In this document: positions 24,301 through 30,718 of the stretch, piece by piece
How the letters are laid out: the number at the start of each line of letters is the position of its first letter
Numbering within the stretch: the stretch's first letter is position 1
NCBI RefSeq assembly: GCF_000003815.2
Contig: NC_049984.1
Coordinates: 25,167,344-25,231,343, forward strand
Reading direction: 5' to 3'
Source: Branchiostoma floridae
Lineage: Eukaryota; Chordata; Leptocardii; Amphioxiformes; Branchiostomatidae
Length of the DNA: 64,000 nucleotides
The notes under the pieces: generated by a model
The model's database searches: none
The model's input: the letters and a program-made list of their open reading frames with translations, nothing else
Told to the model about the DNA's origin: nothing
Program-made: the position numbers and the translations under genes

Positions 24301-24658
24301 ATAAAAACACTGCAAAAGTTTGGTGATTTACTGTATTTAGCATTCTCACCCAAGCATTACATGTACATTGCACATTCAAAGTTGTAAACACGTAATATAG
24401 ACTAGTAGACTATGACCAGACTGCAACCGTTTGTGTTTGTGTCCATGGCACCATTCCACCCAAACACTTTGCAATTTTTTCAAAAGTGTTTTTCTCCCCG
24501 CAGCAGAAGCTCCAGAACCCGCGGGGATCCCCAGGTCCCAGTCCATGGACAGTGCCGACAAACTGAAGCCAGCAAACGGTGAGAAAAGCAAGAAGGAAGA
24601 AGACCTCGCAAAAGACGATGGGAAGAAGGAGTCAGAAGAGACTCAAGTCATGGTGTGA
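404..24658 (+). CDS. CARMIL: CARMIL (capping protein regulator and myosin 1 linker), 3' part, 26 exons
   Basis: Spliced gene, open at its 5' end. Exons: 404-473, 749-830, 1347-1446, 2221-2275, 2811-2914, 3885-3953, 4259-4327, 4805-4898, 6213-6311, 8078-8206, 9408-9593, 10177-10289, 11236-11323, 11673-11729, 12337-12492, 13328-13397, 13676-13771, 14568-14748, 15393-15557, 16229-16458, 17145-17434, 19711-19791, 20633-20960, 21657-22013, 22737-22877, 24504-24658 (TGA 24656-24658). Every junction has AG/GT and matching phase, and the sum gives 1187 codons plus stop. CARMIL proteins bind heterodimeric capping protein, weaken its hold on actin barbed ends, and act at the leading edge and plasma membrane. 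Order seen: LRRs, helical segment, CPI motif, CSI motif, basic patch, Pro/Ser-rich tail. Vertebrates have three paralogs; this looks like the single ancestral type, closest in layout to CARMIL1 as I recall it (inference). The PH-like domain and first LRRs lie outside the window. Confidence 0.95.
1012..1137. repeat. Short palindromic repeat, TAGCCTGGGTACC family
   Basis: Ends TAGCCTGGGTACCATCCAAT and (inverted) ATTGGATGGAACTCAGGCTA. It has an internal GGCAGCGAGTGTAAGGAG block that recurs at 30058-30210, and a shorter relative lies at 19053-19133. Confidence 0.6.
1595..1745 (-). mobile_element. Fragment of a Penelope-like (or similar) retroelement 3' end
   Basis: In a CARMIL intron. It shares blocks with 41640-41770: CCAGGTAATAAGATAC, an AAACGTCTGGCC-type block and CCAGTTGCTTGAGTAAC. 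On the minus strand both end in a short YLITWxx-like peptide. Such endings are typical of Penelope-like retroelements, but the class is inferred. Confidence 0.4.
3077..3327. mobile_element. PIF/Harbinger-like MITE, TTA target duplication
   Basis: Starts GGCCACACTAATTTAATTTC and ends with its inverse GAAATTAAATTGGTGTGACC, flanked by TTA on both sides. 251 bp. The interior resembles the 22960-23159 copy in reverse. A TWA duplication and GG-starting termini fit PIF/Harbinger. Confidence 0.75.
3355..3803. mobile_element. PIF/Harbinger-like MITE, TAA target duplication
   Basis: 449 bp with inverted ends GGCCACACCAATTTAATTTC / GAAATTAAATTGGTGTGTCC and TAA flanks. It lies only 81 bp upstream of CARMIL exon 3885-3953. 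Closely related to 18069-18435, sharing a GGAGCGAGAGGGCGAAATAA interior. Confidence 0.8.
5150..5690. repeat. Degenerate tandem repeat with 'CAGCACCAAGGAGATG' core
   Basis: Diverged units of about 150-180 bp, each with a TTCAGCACCAAGGA core, a GTTGTATGTA block and an ACTGAACCTGAGG block. The same unit recurs at 8489-8640 and 8855-9082 in the next intron, and reversed near 1945-1990. Confidence 0.6.
5818..6176. mobile_element. hAT-like MITE, ACCTGCA-rich family, copy 1
   Basis: Termini are CAGGGCTCGAAATAC and an inverted GTATTTGAAGCCCTG. The interior is packed with ACCTGCA/TGCAGGT words. It ends 37 bp before CARMIL exon 6213-6311. CAGGG-type ends suggest hAT; the target duplication is unclear. 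Confidence 0.7.
7661..8007. mobile_element. hAT-like MITE, ACCTGCA-rich family, copy 2
   Basis: Perfect 15 bp inverted ends CAGGGCTCGAAATAC / GTATTTCGAGCCCTG, with an exact TAGTG flanking each side. It ends 70 bp before CARMIL exon 8078-8206. The 5 bp duplication is shorter than the 8 bp usual for hAT. Confidence 0.75.
8078..12492 (+). CDS. CARMIL: CARMIL exons encoding the helical (cap/dimerization-type) region
   Basis: Exons 8078-8206, 9408-9593, 10177-10289, 11236-11323, 11673-11729 and 12337-12492 encode mainly amphipathic, charged sequence (MVEQLSRKVQDIRAVLKDS; LGSLTKQMQEETDRHMASSV; ATFVSDKVIEELLESLAKNH). In known CARMILs the region after the LRRs is helical and contributes to antiparallel dimerization. 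The 57 bp exon 11673-11729 (SAQFREQRKQEAQGRSSSK) has a weak polypyrimidine tract, but it is in frame on both sides and sits where vertebrate CARMILs carry a similar short basic stretch. Exon 12337-12492 starts the disordered Pro/Ser-rich tail. Confidence 0.88.
8642..8849. mobile_element. 'CGCGAA' palindromic MITE, TA-flanked family, copy 1
   Basis: Starts CTGTAAATGCATTTAAGTTC. The interior alternates TTCGCGGT and ACCGCGAA, and the right end is eroded. Better copies of the family show CTGTAAATGCA ends flanked by TA, as for Tc1/mariner-type MITEs. Confidence 0.65.
9084..9295. mobile_element. 'CGCGAA' palindromic MITE, copy 2
   Basis: CTGTAAATGCATTTAAG start preceded by TA, CTGCATTTACAG end. 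About 110 bp before CARMIL exon 9408-9593. Confidence 0.65.
10479..10808. mobile_element. hAT-like MITE, GTGCACCC-rich family, copy 1
   Basis: Ends CAAGGCTCAAAATAC / ATTTCGAGCCCTG, almost the same terminal words as the ACCTGCA family but with a GTGCACCC-rich interior. It sits within a TGATA-type microsatellite that continues on both sides. Confidence 0.7.
10841..10940. repeat. Pentanucleotide microsatellite (TATGA)20
   Basis: Twenty uninterrupted TATGA units in a CARMIL intron, with degenerate units on the left (10440-10480, 10809-10840). Confidence 0.95.
11995..12090. repeat. Retroelement 3' tail-like sequence
   Basis: AAGTCAAGTCAAGTTTATTGC followed by a GCACTGAACTATTGCACC stretch. Similar 'short tandem unit + TTTATTGCA' tails occur at 31499-31590, 50095-50150 and (reversed) 53107-53160; they look like LINE 3' ends. 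Weak call. Confidence 0.35.
12548..12848. mobile_element. hAT-like MITE, ACCTGCA-rich family, copy 3
   Basis: About 300 bp, starting 55 bp after CARMIL exon 12337-12492. Same ends (CAGAGCTCGAAATAC / GTATTTTGAGCCCTG) and same internal order as copies 1 and 2. Confidence 0.7.
13328..15557 (+). CDS. CARMIL: CARMIL exons with the capping-protein-binding region (CPI and CSI motifs)
   Basis: Exons 13328-13397, 13676-13771, 14568-14748 and 15393-15557. The first carries KRKSVVKRMQRPMS, a conserved pre-CPI patch in this family. The CPI motif spans a phase-2 intron: LEHITKGRIKAPK ends exon 14568-14748 and NAGMRRRPVPN opens the next, giving the family pattern L-x-H-x-T-x-x-R-x-K followed by a basic RRxP cluster. 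About 25 residues on lies DAGLDDFFEKKALD, matching the CARMIL-specific interaction (CSI) motif. In characterised CARMILs, CPI plus CSI wrap the capping protein stalk and allosterically reduce barbed-end affinity. Both motifs being intact argues for a functional regulator. Confidence 0.93.
14285..14465. repeat. Fragment with repeated CAGGTGGTTGCTTGG words
   Basis: Contains several GGTGGTTGC(T/C)TG words and ends CAGGTTTCACTGTACAG, resembling the end of a widespread DNA transposon family. No matching left end is intact. Confidence 0.35.
16229..17434 (+). CDS. CARMIL: CARMIL exons with basic patch and conserved GLLAEMK motif
   Basis: Exon 16229-16458 encodes a strongly basic stretch (QKKKKKSMFPQFLKKSPSRA) shortly after the CSI motif, where known CARMILs have a membrane-binding basic-hydrophobic segment. 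Exon 17145-17434 begins with a run of glutamates (IQEEEEEKMEDTEK) and ends with GISGGLLAEMKKRQEKRATM. A GLLAEMKxxQEKRA block is, from recall, also present in vertebrate CARMIL1 tails. It resembles short linear actin- or adaptor-binding motifs, but I cannot assign a function from sequence alone. Confidence 0.9.
16633..16767. repeat. Inverted repeat with CTCGCGAG ends and two CACGTG boxes
   Basis: ATAACGTAAACTCGCGAGAG (16633-16652) is inverted at 16748-16767. The loop holds two AAGATCACGTGT words. Just left (16560-16615) is a CAACGACCACTATCGCCTTC tail of the kind seen at retroelement 3' ends. Confidence 0.7.
17493..17843. mobile_element. hAT-like MITE, ACCTGCA-rich family, copy 4 (reversed)
   Basis: Same family in opposite orientation, starting 58 bp after CARMIL exon 17145-17434. 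Ends CAGGGCTCAGAATACC / AGTATTTTGAGCCCTG. Confidence 0.7.
18069..18435. mobile_element. PIF/Harbinger-like MITE, TAA target duplication
   Basis: 367 bp, same family as 3355-3803, with near-perfect ~35 bp inverted ends and TAA flanks at 18066-18068 and 18436-18438. Confidence 0.8.
19053..19133. repeat. Short palindromic repeat, AGCCTGGGTGC family
   Basis: AGCCTGGGTGCAATCCTA and inverted TAGGATGACTCCCAGGCT. A smaller relative of 1012-1137 and 30058-30210, ending at the TTAA of the next element. Confidence 0.55.
19133..19655. mobile_element. Kolobok/piggyBac-like non-autonomous element, TTAA duplication
   Basis: TTAAAGGGGCATTCCACTCC at the left and GGAATGCCCCTTTTTAA at the right, giving inverted AGGGGCATTCCA ends bounded by TTAA. 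About 520 bp and no ORF. AGGGG ends with TTAA resemble Kolobok MITEs. Confidence 0.75.
19711..24658 (+). CDS. CARMIL: CARMIL C-terminal Pro/Ser-rich disordered tail and stop
   Basis: Exons 19711-19791, 20633-20960, 21657-22013, 22737-22877 and 24504-24658 are low-complexity, rich in Pro, Ser, Lys and Glu, with several PxxP-type segments (APPKPAKRR, RPKPLAKPKVPIRPK) suitable for SH3 partners. Vertebrate CARMIL tails are likewise proline-rich and carry SH3/myosin-I contacts. Exon 22737-22877 contains KRPSVMDRIKSFSGKDDDV. The protein ends ...SEETQVMV, whose last residues fit a hydrophobic-x-hydrophobic (class II) PDZ ligand; that reading is speculative. The stop TGA is at 24656-24658. Confidence 0.9.
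20290..20465 (-). mobile_element. SINE-like element
   Basis: Minus-strand element sharing a TTAA.(C/T)GCCTTTCCCA.GG.CAC block with 35338-35500, plus a GGGTACCCGACCTCCGTTG stretch resembling the CCCGACTTCGGCTGGGGAGG of 28576-28760. Probably a SINE; class inferred. Confidence 0.5.
22960..23159. mobile_element. Diverged PIF/Harbinger-like MITE
   Basis: Ends GGCCATACCAATTTAATTTG and an inverted ...CAATTGACATGACC, with flanks CTA/TTA. The interior (GGACCAGGTTTATGCCTTGG) is the reverse complement of part of the 3077-3327 copy. Confidence 0.6.
23848..24293. mobile_element. hAT-like element with 8 bp duplication CAACAGAA
   Basis: TAGGGCTGAGTACTGGTAC at the left, GTACTGATACCCAGCCCTA inverted at the right. 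CAACAGAA is exact at 23840-23847 and 24294-24301. The interior is an array of CAGGTCC/GAACCTG words. The 8 bp duplication makes hAT likely. Confidence 0.85.
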
Positions 24659-25013
24659 TGTAAAAAAATATTCTAAATTTGGTGTTTATAGTACACAGAG
24701 TTTTATCCAGTCAACCTTTGTTTAACTTTCTGCAGAGTTATACTTTACCCCACAGTAAATTTACCCCACTTAAATACAGTCTATAACGACTATATTGTCG
24801 CTAATTTGTTGAGCTGTACTTGCTGGCTTTAGAAACAACAACTTGAACTGCCAGGGGCAGAGTCAAGTTATAGATAAAAATCTTCAAATATTTTTTGTCT
24901 ATCTCCTAGATTCTGGCCTTAAGGCTACTGCTTGAAATGTATGACGGTATAATGCACAAGTTGGAGAGTGTCGCTAACTGAAACTAGCCATATATGAATT
25001 GGCATACTAGTTA

Positions 25014-25685
25014 CTCTCCAAGCAGAGGTTAGGGTCCAGCTTGTTTTGGATTATGTTTTCTCATCCGTCAGGTTTTCTTTTTGTGCACCAGCCAAACACA
25101 CAAAAACGAAACCTGGCAAAATAGACAGCCAGATAAAAATATGAAAGGTACCACCTGGTTCTGTTGTATACTATTAGTACCCATTGGCTCAGTCTTGTTG
25201 CTTACTAACCACAAGAAGTTAGCAATTGAAACAGGCTCATTGAAAAGACAAAGCTAGCTGTTACTGTTGATGATGGTATACCCAGAACACCCTCCAGATT
25301 AACTTTGGACTTCCAGATTAATTTCAGACAAACTTTAATCATTTGAAAAACGATTAATCAAATGAATTAAGATTTGAAATTATGGTGTATTAAAAGTTAA
25401 TTAATATGTAGATTGCAATTCGATGTATCCAGGAACATGGCCACTTCTAGAGAATTCTGGGAACCTGAGCCAGAATTCTGCAGAATTCTGGGAACCTAAA
25501 GCCAGAATTATCCAGAAGCTTTTCAGTGTATACTGTCAGTGTATACTATATAATAGCTTTTCAGATGATTAAGGTTTGTCCGGAATTAATCCGGAAGTCC
25601 AAAATTAACCTGGAGGGTGTTAGGTGCTTCGAATGAAAACACCTGAAAAGATGTCCAGGCCATAGCCAAACCTCTGCTTGGAGAG
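25014..25685. mobile_element. Composite MITE: CTCTCCAAGCAGAGG family with a nested element
   Basis: Outer inverted ends CTCTCCAAGCAGAGGTTAG / CCAAACCTCTGCTTGGAGAG with TA on both sides. A second inverted-repeat element lies inside at 25287-25620, with ~55 bp ends ACACCCTCCAGATTAA / TTAACCTGGAGGGTGT. In its middle is a short GAATTCTGGGAACC tandem repeat, also seen at 34030-34110. Confidence 0.75.
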
Positions 25686-27530
25686 TATGCATACCCAACA
25701 TCATGCATTTAGTAACTTTGCTTATCATGTACTACAGTCAAGGATCTGCCAAGGATGTGACTTGCATGTATGAACTACCTAGTATATACATGTAGTAGAT
25801 TAAAGCAAATAAGGAATTCTTTATTACTTGATATATTAGGATTTTGTAAATATATTATTGTATATTTTTCCACTGTCAGTGGATTTCACATTATGTGCAT
25901 TTATACAATATAAGATATACTTCAAATTCATTGTTGTGGAAAAAAATCACTATGCAGAAATGGTTATCACAGAGTGAGCAAACTTAGTTAAATTTAGATG
26001 ACTATTATACAGAAGTTATTTCGCATACTGCTAAGGACAGATACTATATAACTACATGTAACTTGTTTTTATACAGTTGGGAAGGGCTAATAGACTTAAG
26101 TGGTCAATCTTGATCTGTAACAGTCAATACCAATTTGAAGACAAACTACTTGCAGAGTTACATGTACAAGTTATGCCTAGTTTTGGACAAGAACTGGAGT
26201 AACAAGACTGCAATTTTGCAAAAAGACAAAGACTTCTGACTCAGAGTATATGATTACTGATCATAGTAGGTAAGACTGAATTTGTGACACTGTGTATAAG
26301 CAGATGAAACTATTGAATTCTTGATATTGAGCTTCAAATGTTAAAGGTGAATAGGAAATCTATGATTCTTAGATTAATTTCTCTATATTCCGGAAACTGC
26401 TGAATCTGCTGTATTTTGAAGCATTAACACTTGTTTCTTGTCTTGTTGCCAGTTTGCACAATTTCATACAGTAACAGCTGTACTAAATTTCTTTCTGTTG
26501 TAATTACTACACATTAACTGTTGACCTGGCTTAAAGTGAGGTCTTTCAGTGCGATGTGATTTCTTTCCCAGAAGCTTTAACTAAGCACTGTCGAACAGCA
26601 AAGACTTAGTGGCTCGAGTGCCTTTAAATGTCAACTAATGCCAAAGTTACAAGCTACTGCATGCTTTGAATTAGTTTGCCAGTCAGAGAAATGATTGAAA
26701 GGGATGCATAGCTGATGTTCTTGTACAATCATTCACTGTGACAAATAGTTTAGTTGATCTAAATTAATACATGCTGATTAGGACTCCTTGATATCCAAAG
26801 AGAAGGTACTCCTTCTTACATTTACAATATTAAGTGGATATCTCATAGGACTGGACCAGGCATGCTCTTAATGACTTATATGTGGGAGTGCAAAACCATG
26901 TGAAACAAACAAACAAACAAGTGAAGACCTGTGATATACCAGCTTTAGAATTGAATTAGATATTTATAAAGTACTTATCATAATTACCTTTTTCTCACTT
27001 CTTTGAGGTAACAAAACTTGTATATTAAACCTTTCATATTATGGGGTTACATTCCGTTTTGTTGAACATTAGAAAAAAAACTGCAAATCAGAAGTATGAA
27101 GTGGTGAAGATCATAATGGACTTATGTTAACTTTGAAGTTACTTCATACTGTAGTTTAGGTTTCTTCTTTTTACACAAGACCAAATGTGGTCATCTTCAA
27201 AAGATGGAAAGGTGTGAAAATGATATTGCTGGAAAATTTGTAATGAGATATCCAAGACTTGTACAGAGAAACAATGAATTATAATCCAGAAATGATTTAA
27301 GCAATGTAGATAGCACCTGTTCATGGTATTACGTGGAAAAACAATTTTATTTTATAATATCTGACATAATTGAATTACATGTATAGCCAGCTTGGTAGGG
27401 AAGGACATCCTATGCTTTCTATATTGACTTCATGGATGACAGCATATGCAGATTTCAGCCATTGCTTTTGACTAATTGGCACTGCATGCAGTGTTCTAAC
27501 CAGGCCTTTTAAGCATACCTGGGGCTCCCA

Positions 27531-27598
27531 TGCTGTGATTTGGATCCCCTATGCTGTGATTTGGATCCCCTACGCTGTGCTTTGGGCCCAGTATGCTG
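27531..27598. repeat. 21 bp tandem repeat, about 3 units
   Basis: Unit ATGCTGTGATTTGGATCCCC, imperfect in the third copy. Confidence 0.7.
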
Positions 27599-27743
27599 AG
27601 TTTTCTGTTGTTTTGTAACAAAGATAAAACTTTTTAGCTTTATTTCACTAAATTTGGACCTCAAAATGCTGGCAATAGTATTTCTGAGGGTGATAGATTG
27701 AAACAATTTTCAGGAGGATTTCCCCCAGACCCCCTACAAGCTA

Positions 27744-27922
27744 CTCTCCAAGCAGAGGTTAGGCTCCGGCTGTTTTTTTAGTCGTTTTTATCTGGCTTTC
27801 TATTTTGTCATTTTTCTTGAAGTATGCCAGTGTTAGGTTTTGACACAGCAAGATATAAAAAATAGAAAGCCCAATAAAAACGACTAAAAAAAACAGCGGG
27901 AGCCTAACCTCTGCTTGGAGAG
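27744..27922. mobile_element. Palindromic MITE, CTCTCCAAGCAGAGG family
   Basis: 179 bp, nearly one perfect hairpin: the left arm CTCTCCAAGCAGAGGTTAGG continues through AGTCGTTTTTATC and GGCTTTCTATTTT, all inverted on the right. TA flanks both sides. Tc1/mariner-type by duplication. Confidence 0.85.
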
Positions 27923-28297
27923 TACCTACAAGCGACTCACACCTGCATCGCTTACCACATGGCTTTGTTGCACTAAGAATAAGATGCCCCTATATGCTGT
28001 GAGAAAATCCTGGTGAGAACACTGGCATGCAAACATGAACGTAGGAGATGATAATAGAAATTGTTGTGTGTAAGCATGTGAATGACCAATGATGATGATG
28101 ATGATTTAAAGTAATAATTATAATTACTGTATGATGGTGCTGTACATACATGGGAAGGGTTTTGTGGTACTTAACACTTTGGTGCTGCATTATATAATAA
28201 GATGTACTACACATTGTGAATGTGGACTAAAGGGAATTCACTGGAAAAGTTCTATTATGTATGGTGAGAGCATTTATGAACTAATTTGGATTCACCA

Positions 28298-28303
28298 AAT
28301 AAA
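28298..28303 (+). promoter_or_regulatory. CARMIL: Candidate poly(A) signal AATAAA for CARMIL
   Basis: Canonical AATAAA on the plus strand, 3.6 kb after the CARMIL stop and followed by GT/T-rich sequence (TTGATGTGTTTGTGTCT). Inferred, not demonstrated. Confidence 0.3.
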
Positions 28304-28361
28304 GTATATAGCCAAGAACTTGCTTGATGTGTTTGTGTCTCACACTTTACACCATTCTTAA

Positions 28362-28556
28362 CTCCAAGCAGATCCTACGATGGAATAAGATAGTACTAAA
28401 CTGGCCAAGGAGTGTAGTCAGCTAAGAGGTGTGCATTTAATATTTGCCATATAGCGAAACACACTCCTTAGCGAAACACACTCCTATTCCTAAGCCGGCT
28501 TCACTCCTCTATCAGCTTTTGATACTATCTTAAGCTACTGTAAGATCTGCTTGGAG
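28362..28556. mobile_element. MITE, CTCCAAGCAGATC subfamily
   Basis: Inverted ends CTCCAAGCAGATCCTACG / CTGTAAGATCTGCTTGGAG with an imperfect interior. A half copy lies at about 45748-45822. Located between the convergent gene ends. Confidence 0.7.
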
Positions 28557-28575
28557 ATTAGCACCATTCATGTGA

Positions 28576-28765
28576 AATCTTGCCAATTTGTTGGCATAAT
28601 GGTTAGGGTATATGGCTCAGAGTCTGGATCAATTTGGGAAAGCTTTCCTCGCTCCATGCACCAAAGTGTAAAAATGTCCACCCGACTTCGGCTGGGGAGG
28701 TAAAAGGCAGAGAGCGATGGGCTCCGCCTTCCGTCCCCAGTGGATAACAACCCACTGCACCTACT
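28576..28765 (+). mobile_element. tRNA-like SINE
   Basis: Begins with a tRNA-like stretch (GGCATAATGGTTAGGGTATA...CTCAGAGTCTGGATCAA, box A/box B-like) followed by a body with CACCCGACTTCGGCTGGGGA. Box B is degenerate, so this is a SINE copy and not a tRNA gene. Inferred. Confidence 0.5.
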
Positions 28766-28839
28766 AACATGTATACCTAAAAGGCTAGGGTCTACATGTA
28801 CATGCACCTTTTAATTACCAGTTTTTACCATTCACAAAC

Positions 28840-29097
28840 TACCCTGGGAGCCAGCCAGGATCGGGCAGCTAGGACAGACCAGTTTATCGGTGGCCCAAGA
28901 CAGTCAGGCCCGCCGAGCTCTTATTAGCGCCCTGGGGAGTTTAAGCCTGATGAGGTCCACCTGCCCTTATCCAAGGGTAGCGATAACTCCTTCAGACTTA
29001 AACTCCCCGGAGCGCTTATGTGAGATCGGCGGGCTGACTGCCTTGGCTCCCCGAACAAAACTCGCTAGCTACCCGGTCCTGGCTGGCTCCCAGGGTA
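28840..29097. mobile_element. Mutator-like MITE with 9 bp duplication TTCACAAAC
   Basis: 258 bp with perfect inverted termini TACCCTGGGAGCCAGCCAGG / CCTGGCTGGCTCCCAGGGTA and TTCACAAAC exact on both sides (28831-28839, 29098-29106). It also has nested arms (GCGCCCTGGGGAGTTTAAG / CTTAAACTCCCCGGAGCGC). No transposase. Confidence 0.85.
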
Positions 29098-29159
29098 TTC
29101 ACAAACCAGAAAAGTCAACCACATAAACCACATGAAAGGGTGAAATGAAGTTTTTAGAA

Positions 29160-29165
29160 TTTATT
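29160..29165 (-). promoter_or_regulatory. SLC47A: Candidate poly(A) signal AATAAA for the MATE gene
   Basis: TTTATT on the plus strand (AATAAA on the minus), 1.55 kb past the MATE stop. The putative 3' UTR would include the MITE at 30438-30645. Inferred only. Confidence 0.3.
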
Positions 29166-30057
29166 GCAGCTGGTTCATGGTATACTGTGTTCTTGGTTTC
29201 CAGTGTGTAGCTTACGAAAAATACTCTTTGAAAACAATTATATTGTAAACAAGTAAACTGTCAAAGACATTATTATTATTCGTAAAAAATGTACCCAGTC
29301 CCAATTGGACATTTTCATTTTAACAAATTAAACATTAAATTTTGTTGATGACAGTGGTAATCCATTCCATTGATATGAGCTTAGTATCAACTTACAATAC
29401 AAAATTTACAAACACCAAGAACAAAACAAAATGATGATTGCAACATAATGATTGCAGCTTATTACTGAGACATCCAGGAAATAAGATATGCCAAAATATT
29501 AATACAAAATGTAACTGTTAAGCAACTTACTACATCATAGTAAATTTTTATGATGACAGTAGTATGGCTTTGACATTGTATAGTACATGTTAATTCTTGG
29601 AGTTACCATAATTGCACTTAGGCATATAACGGTATAGTACATATTTTAAAAATCAGTCTCAAGCTCAATGTTCCCCACTATAGATATGAATAAATTAAGC
29701 ATCCACCCAGCAGCACTTAACTTTTAGGAGAGCACTTTGCGGCATTTGCACATGTGTTGCAGTATAGTAATAAATCCAGATCATTATTTTGTACATGCAA
29801 TGTTACAGTATTTTGATTCTTTTTTAATTACACATTCCATTTGACAGTCTTTGTCAGCAGGTCTAGCAACAGGCATGCAAGTTGGGCAGTCCTGGCTGTG
29901 CATGCTAAACCAATAGATAATGATAAAAGCTGTACTTTTTGAGCTAGATTCAGATCAAGGTATAATGTGTATAATATGCAAGTCCTCTTAGTAGTTCATT
30001 CAAAAATATTCCTGGACCAATCTTTCTGAGATTTCATGATAGTAATCACTTCAGCTG

Positions 30058-30210
30058 GCCTGGGTGCTATCCGATAAATACTGGGGTTCCTTACACTTGC
30101 TGCCCTGTACCAGGTCTCACATGTACAGGGCCTAAGCCTCTCCTAATGATTTCTTACAGGGCAGCGAGTATAAGGAGCCCCGGTAGTAATCGTTGGTACC
30201 CAGGCCACTA
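30058..30210. repeat. Palindromic repeat, GGCCTGGGTGC family
   Basis: GGCCTGGGTGCTATCCGAT inverted to ATCGTTGGTACCCAGGCC. Internal GGGGTTCCTTACACT...AGTATAAGGAGCCCC arms. Relative of 1012-1137. Confidence 0.65.
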
Positions 30211-30437
30211 TTCAAGTGCCTGGTTCTTACACACCAAGTATACTGTCTGACAATTTGTTTGATGATATAATTGTGCGTTCCTCATGACATCTTCAACATA
30301 ACTGATTCAGAAGTTAACATAACTTAAATATTTCCAGTCTGAGAATAGATTTCTTTAAAACATTACCAGAGCAAAACACAATATAAAAATACTGGATATA
30401 TTAATGTTGTACACTTAATTTTAGATGCATAGTAATA

Positions 30438-30645
30438 CTGTAAATGCAGAAATGTTCGCGGTGGATTAATGTTCACGGTTTTCGCGGCGGCAGCTTCACC
30501 GCGAATTTAAAACCACCGCGAAAATTTTTCCATAATAGTAAGAGACTACAGTGCATGGTGCTACCGCGATATTAAAACCACCGCGAAAAGTCCATTTTCC
30601 CGCTACCGCGAAATTAAATCCCCACGAACTTAAATGCATTTACAG
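30438..30645. mobile_element. 'CGCGAA' palindromic MITE, copy 3
   Basis: Inverted ends CTGTAAATGCA / TGCATTTACAG with TA on both sides. It lies 73 bp beyond the MATE stop codon, so probably within the 3' UTR. Confidence 0.75.
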
Positions 30646-30718
30646 TATTTCAAAACCTATAGTTACGAATTTAAAATATACATCTTTTTTAGTTCATAAA
30701 AGTTATCACTTTTGAATC

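Larger units (their letters stand above)
24659..28303 (+). other. CARMIL: Putative CARMIL 3' UTR and downstream sequence
   Basis: AT-rich DNA without coding potential follows the CARMIL stop. It carries one composite MITE (25014-25685), a small 21 bp repeat cluster (about 27531-27598) and a palindromic MITE (27744-27922). The clearest AATAAA on the plus strand before the opposing gene is at 28298-28303, so a 3' UTR of up to 3.6 kb is possible. Shorter ends cannot be excluded. Confidence 0.35.

Noticed and set aside
28586-28660. Possible tRNA gene
   Set aside because: Box A-like start, but the cloverleaf arms and a standard box B do not form, and a SINE body follows directly.
28890-29126. 78-codon ORF
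   Set aside because: Lies within the Mutator-like palindromic MITE, and the opposite arm gives the same open stretch by symmetry.
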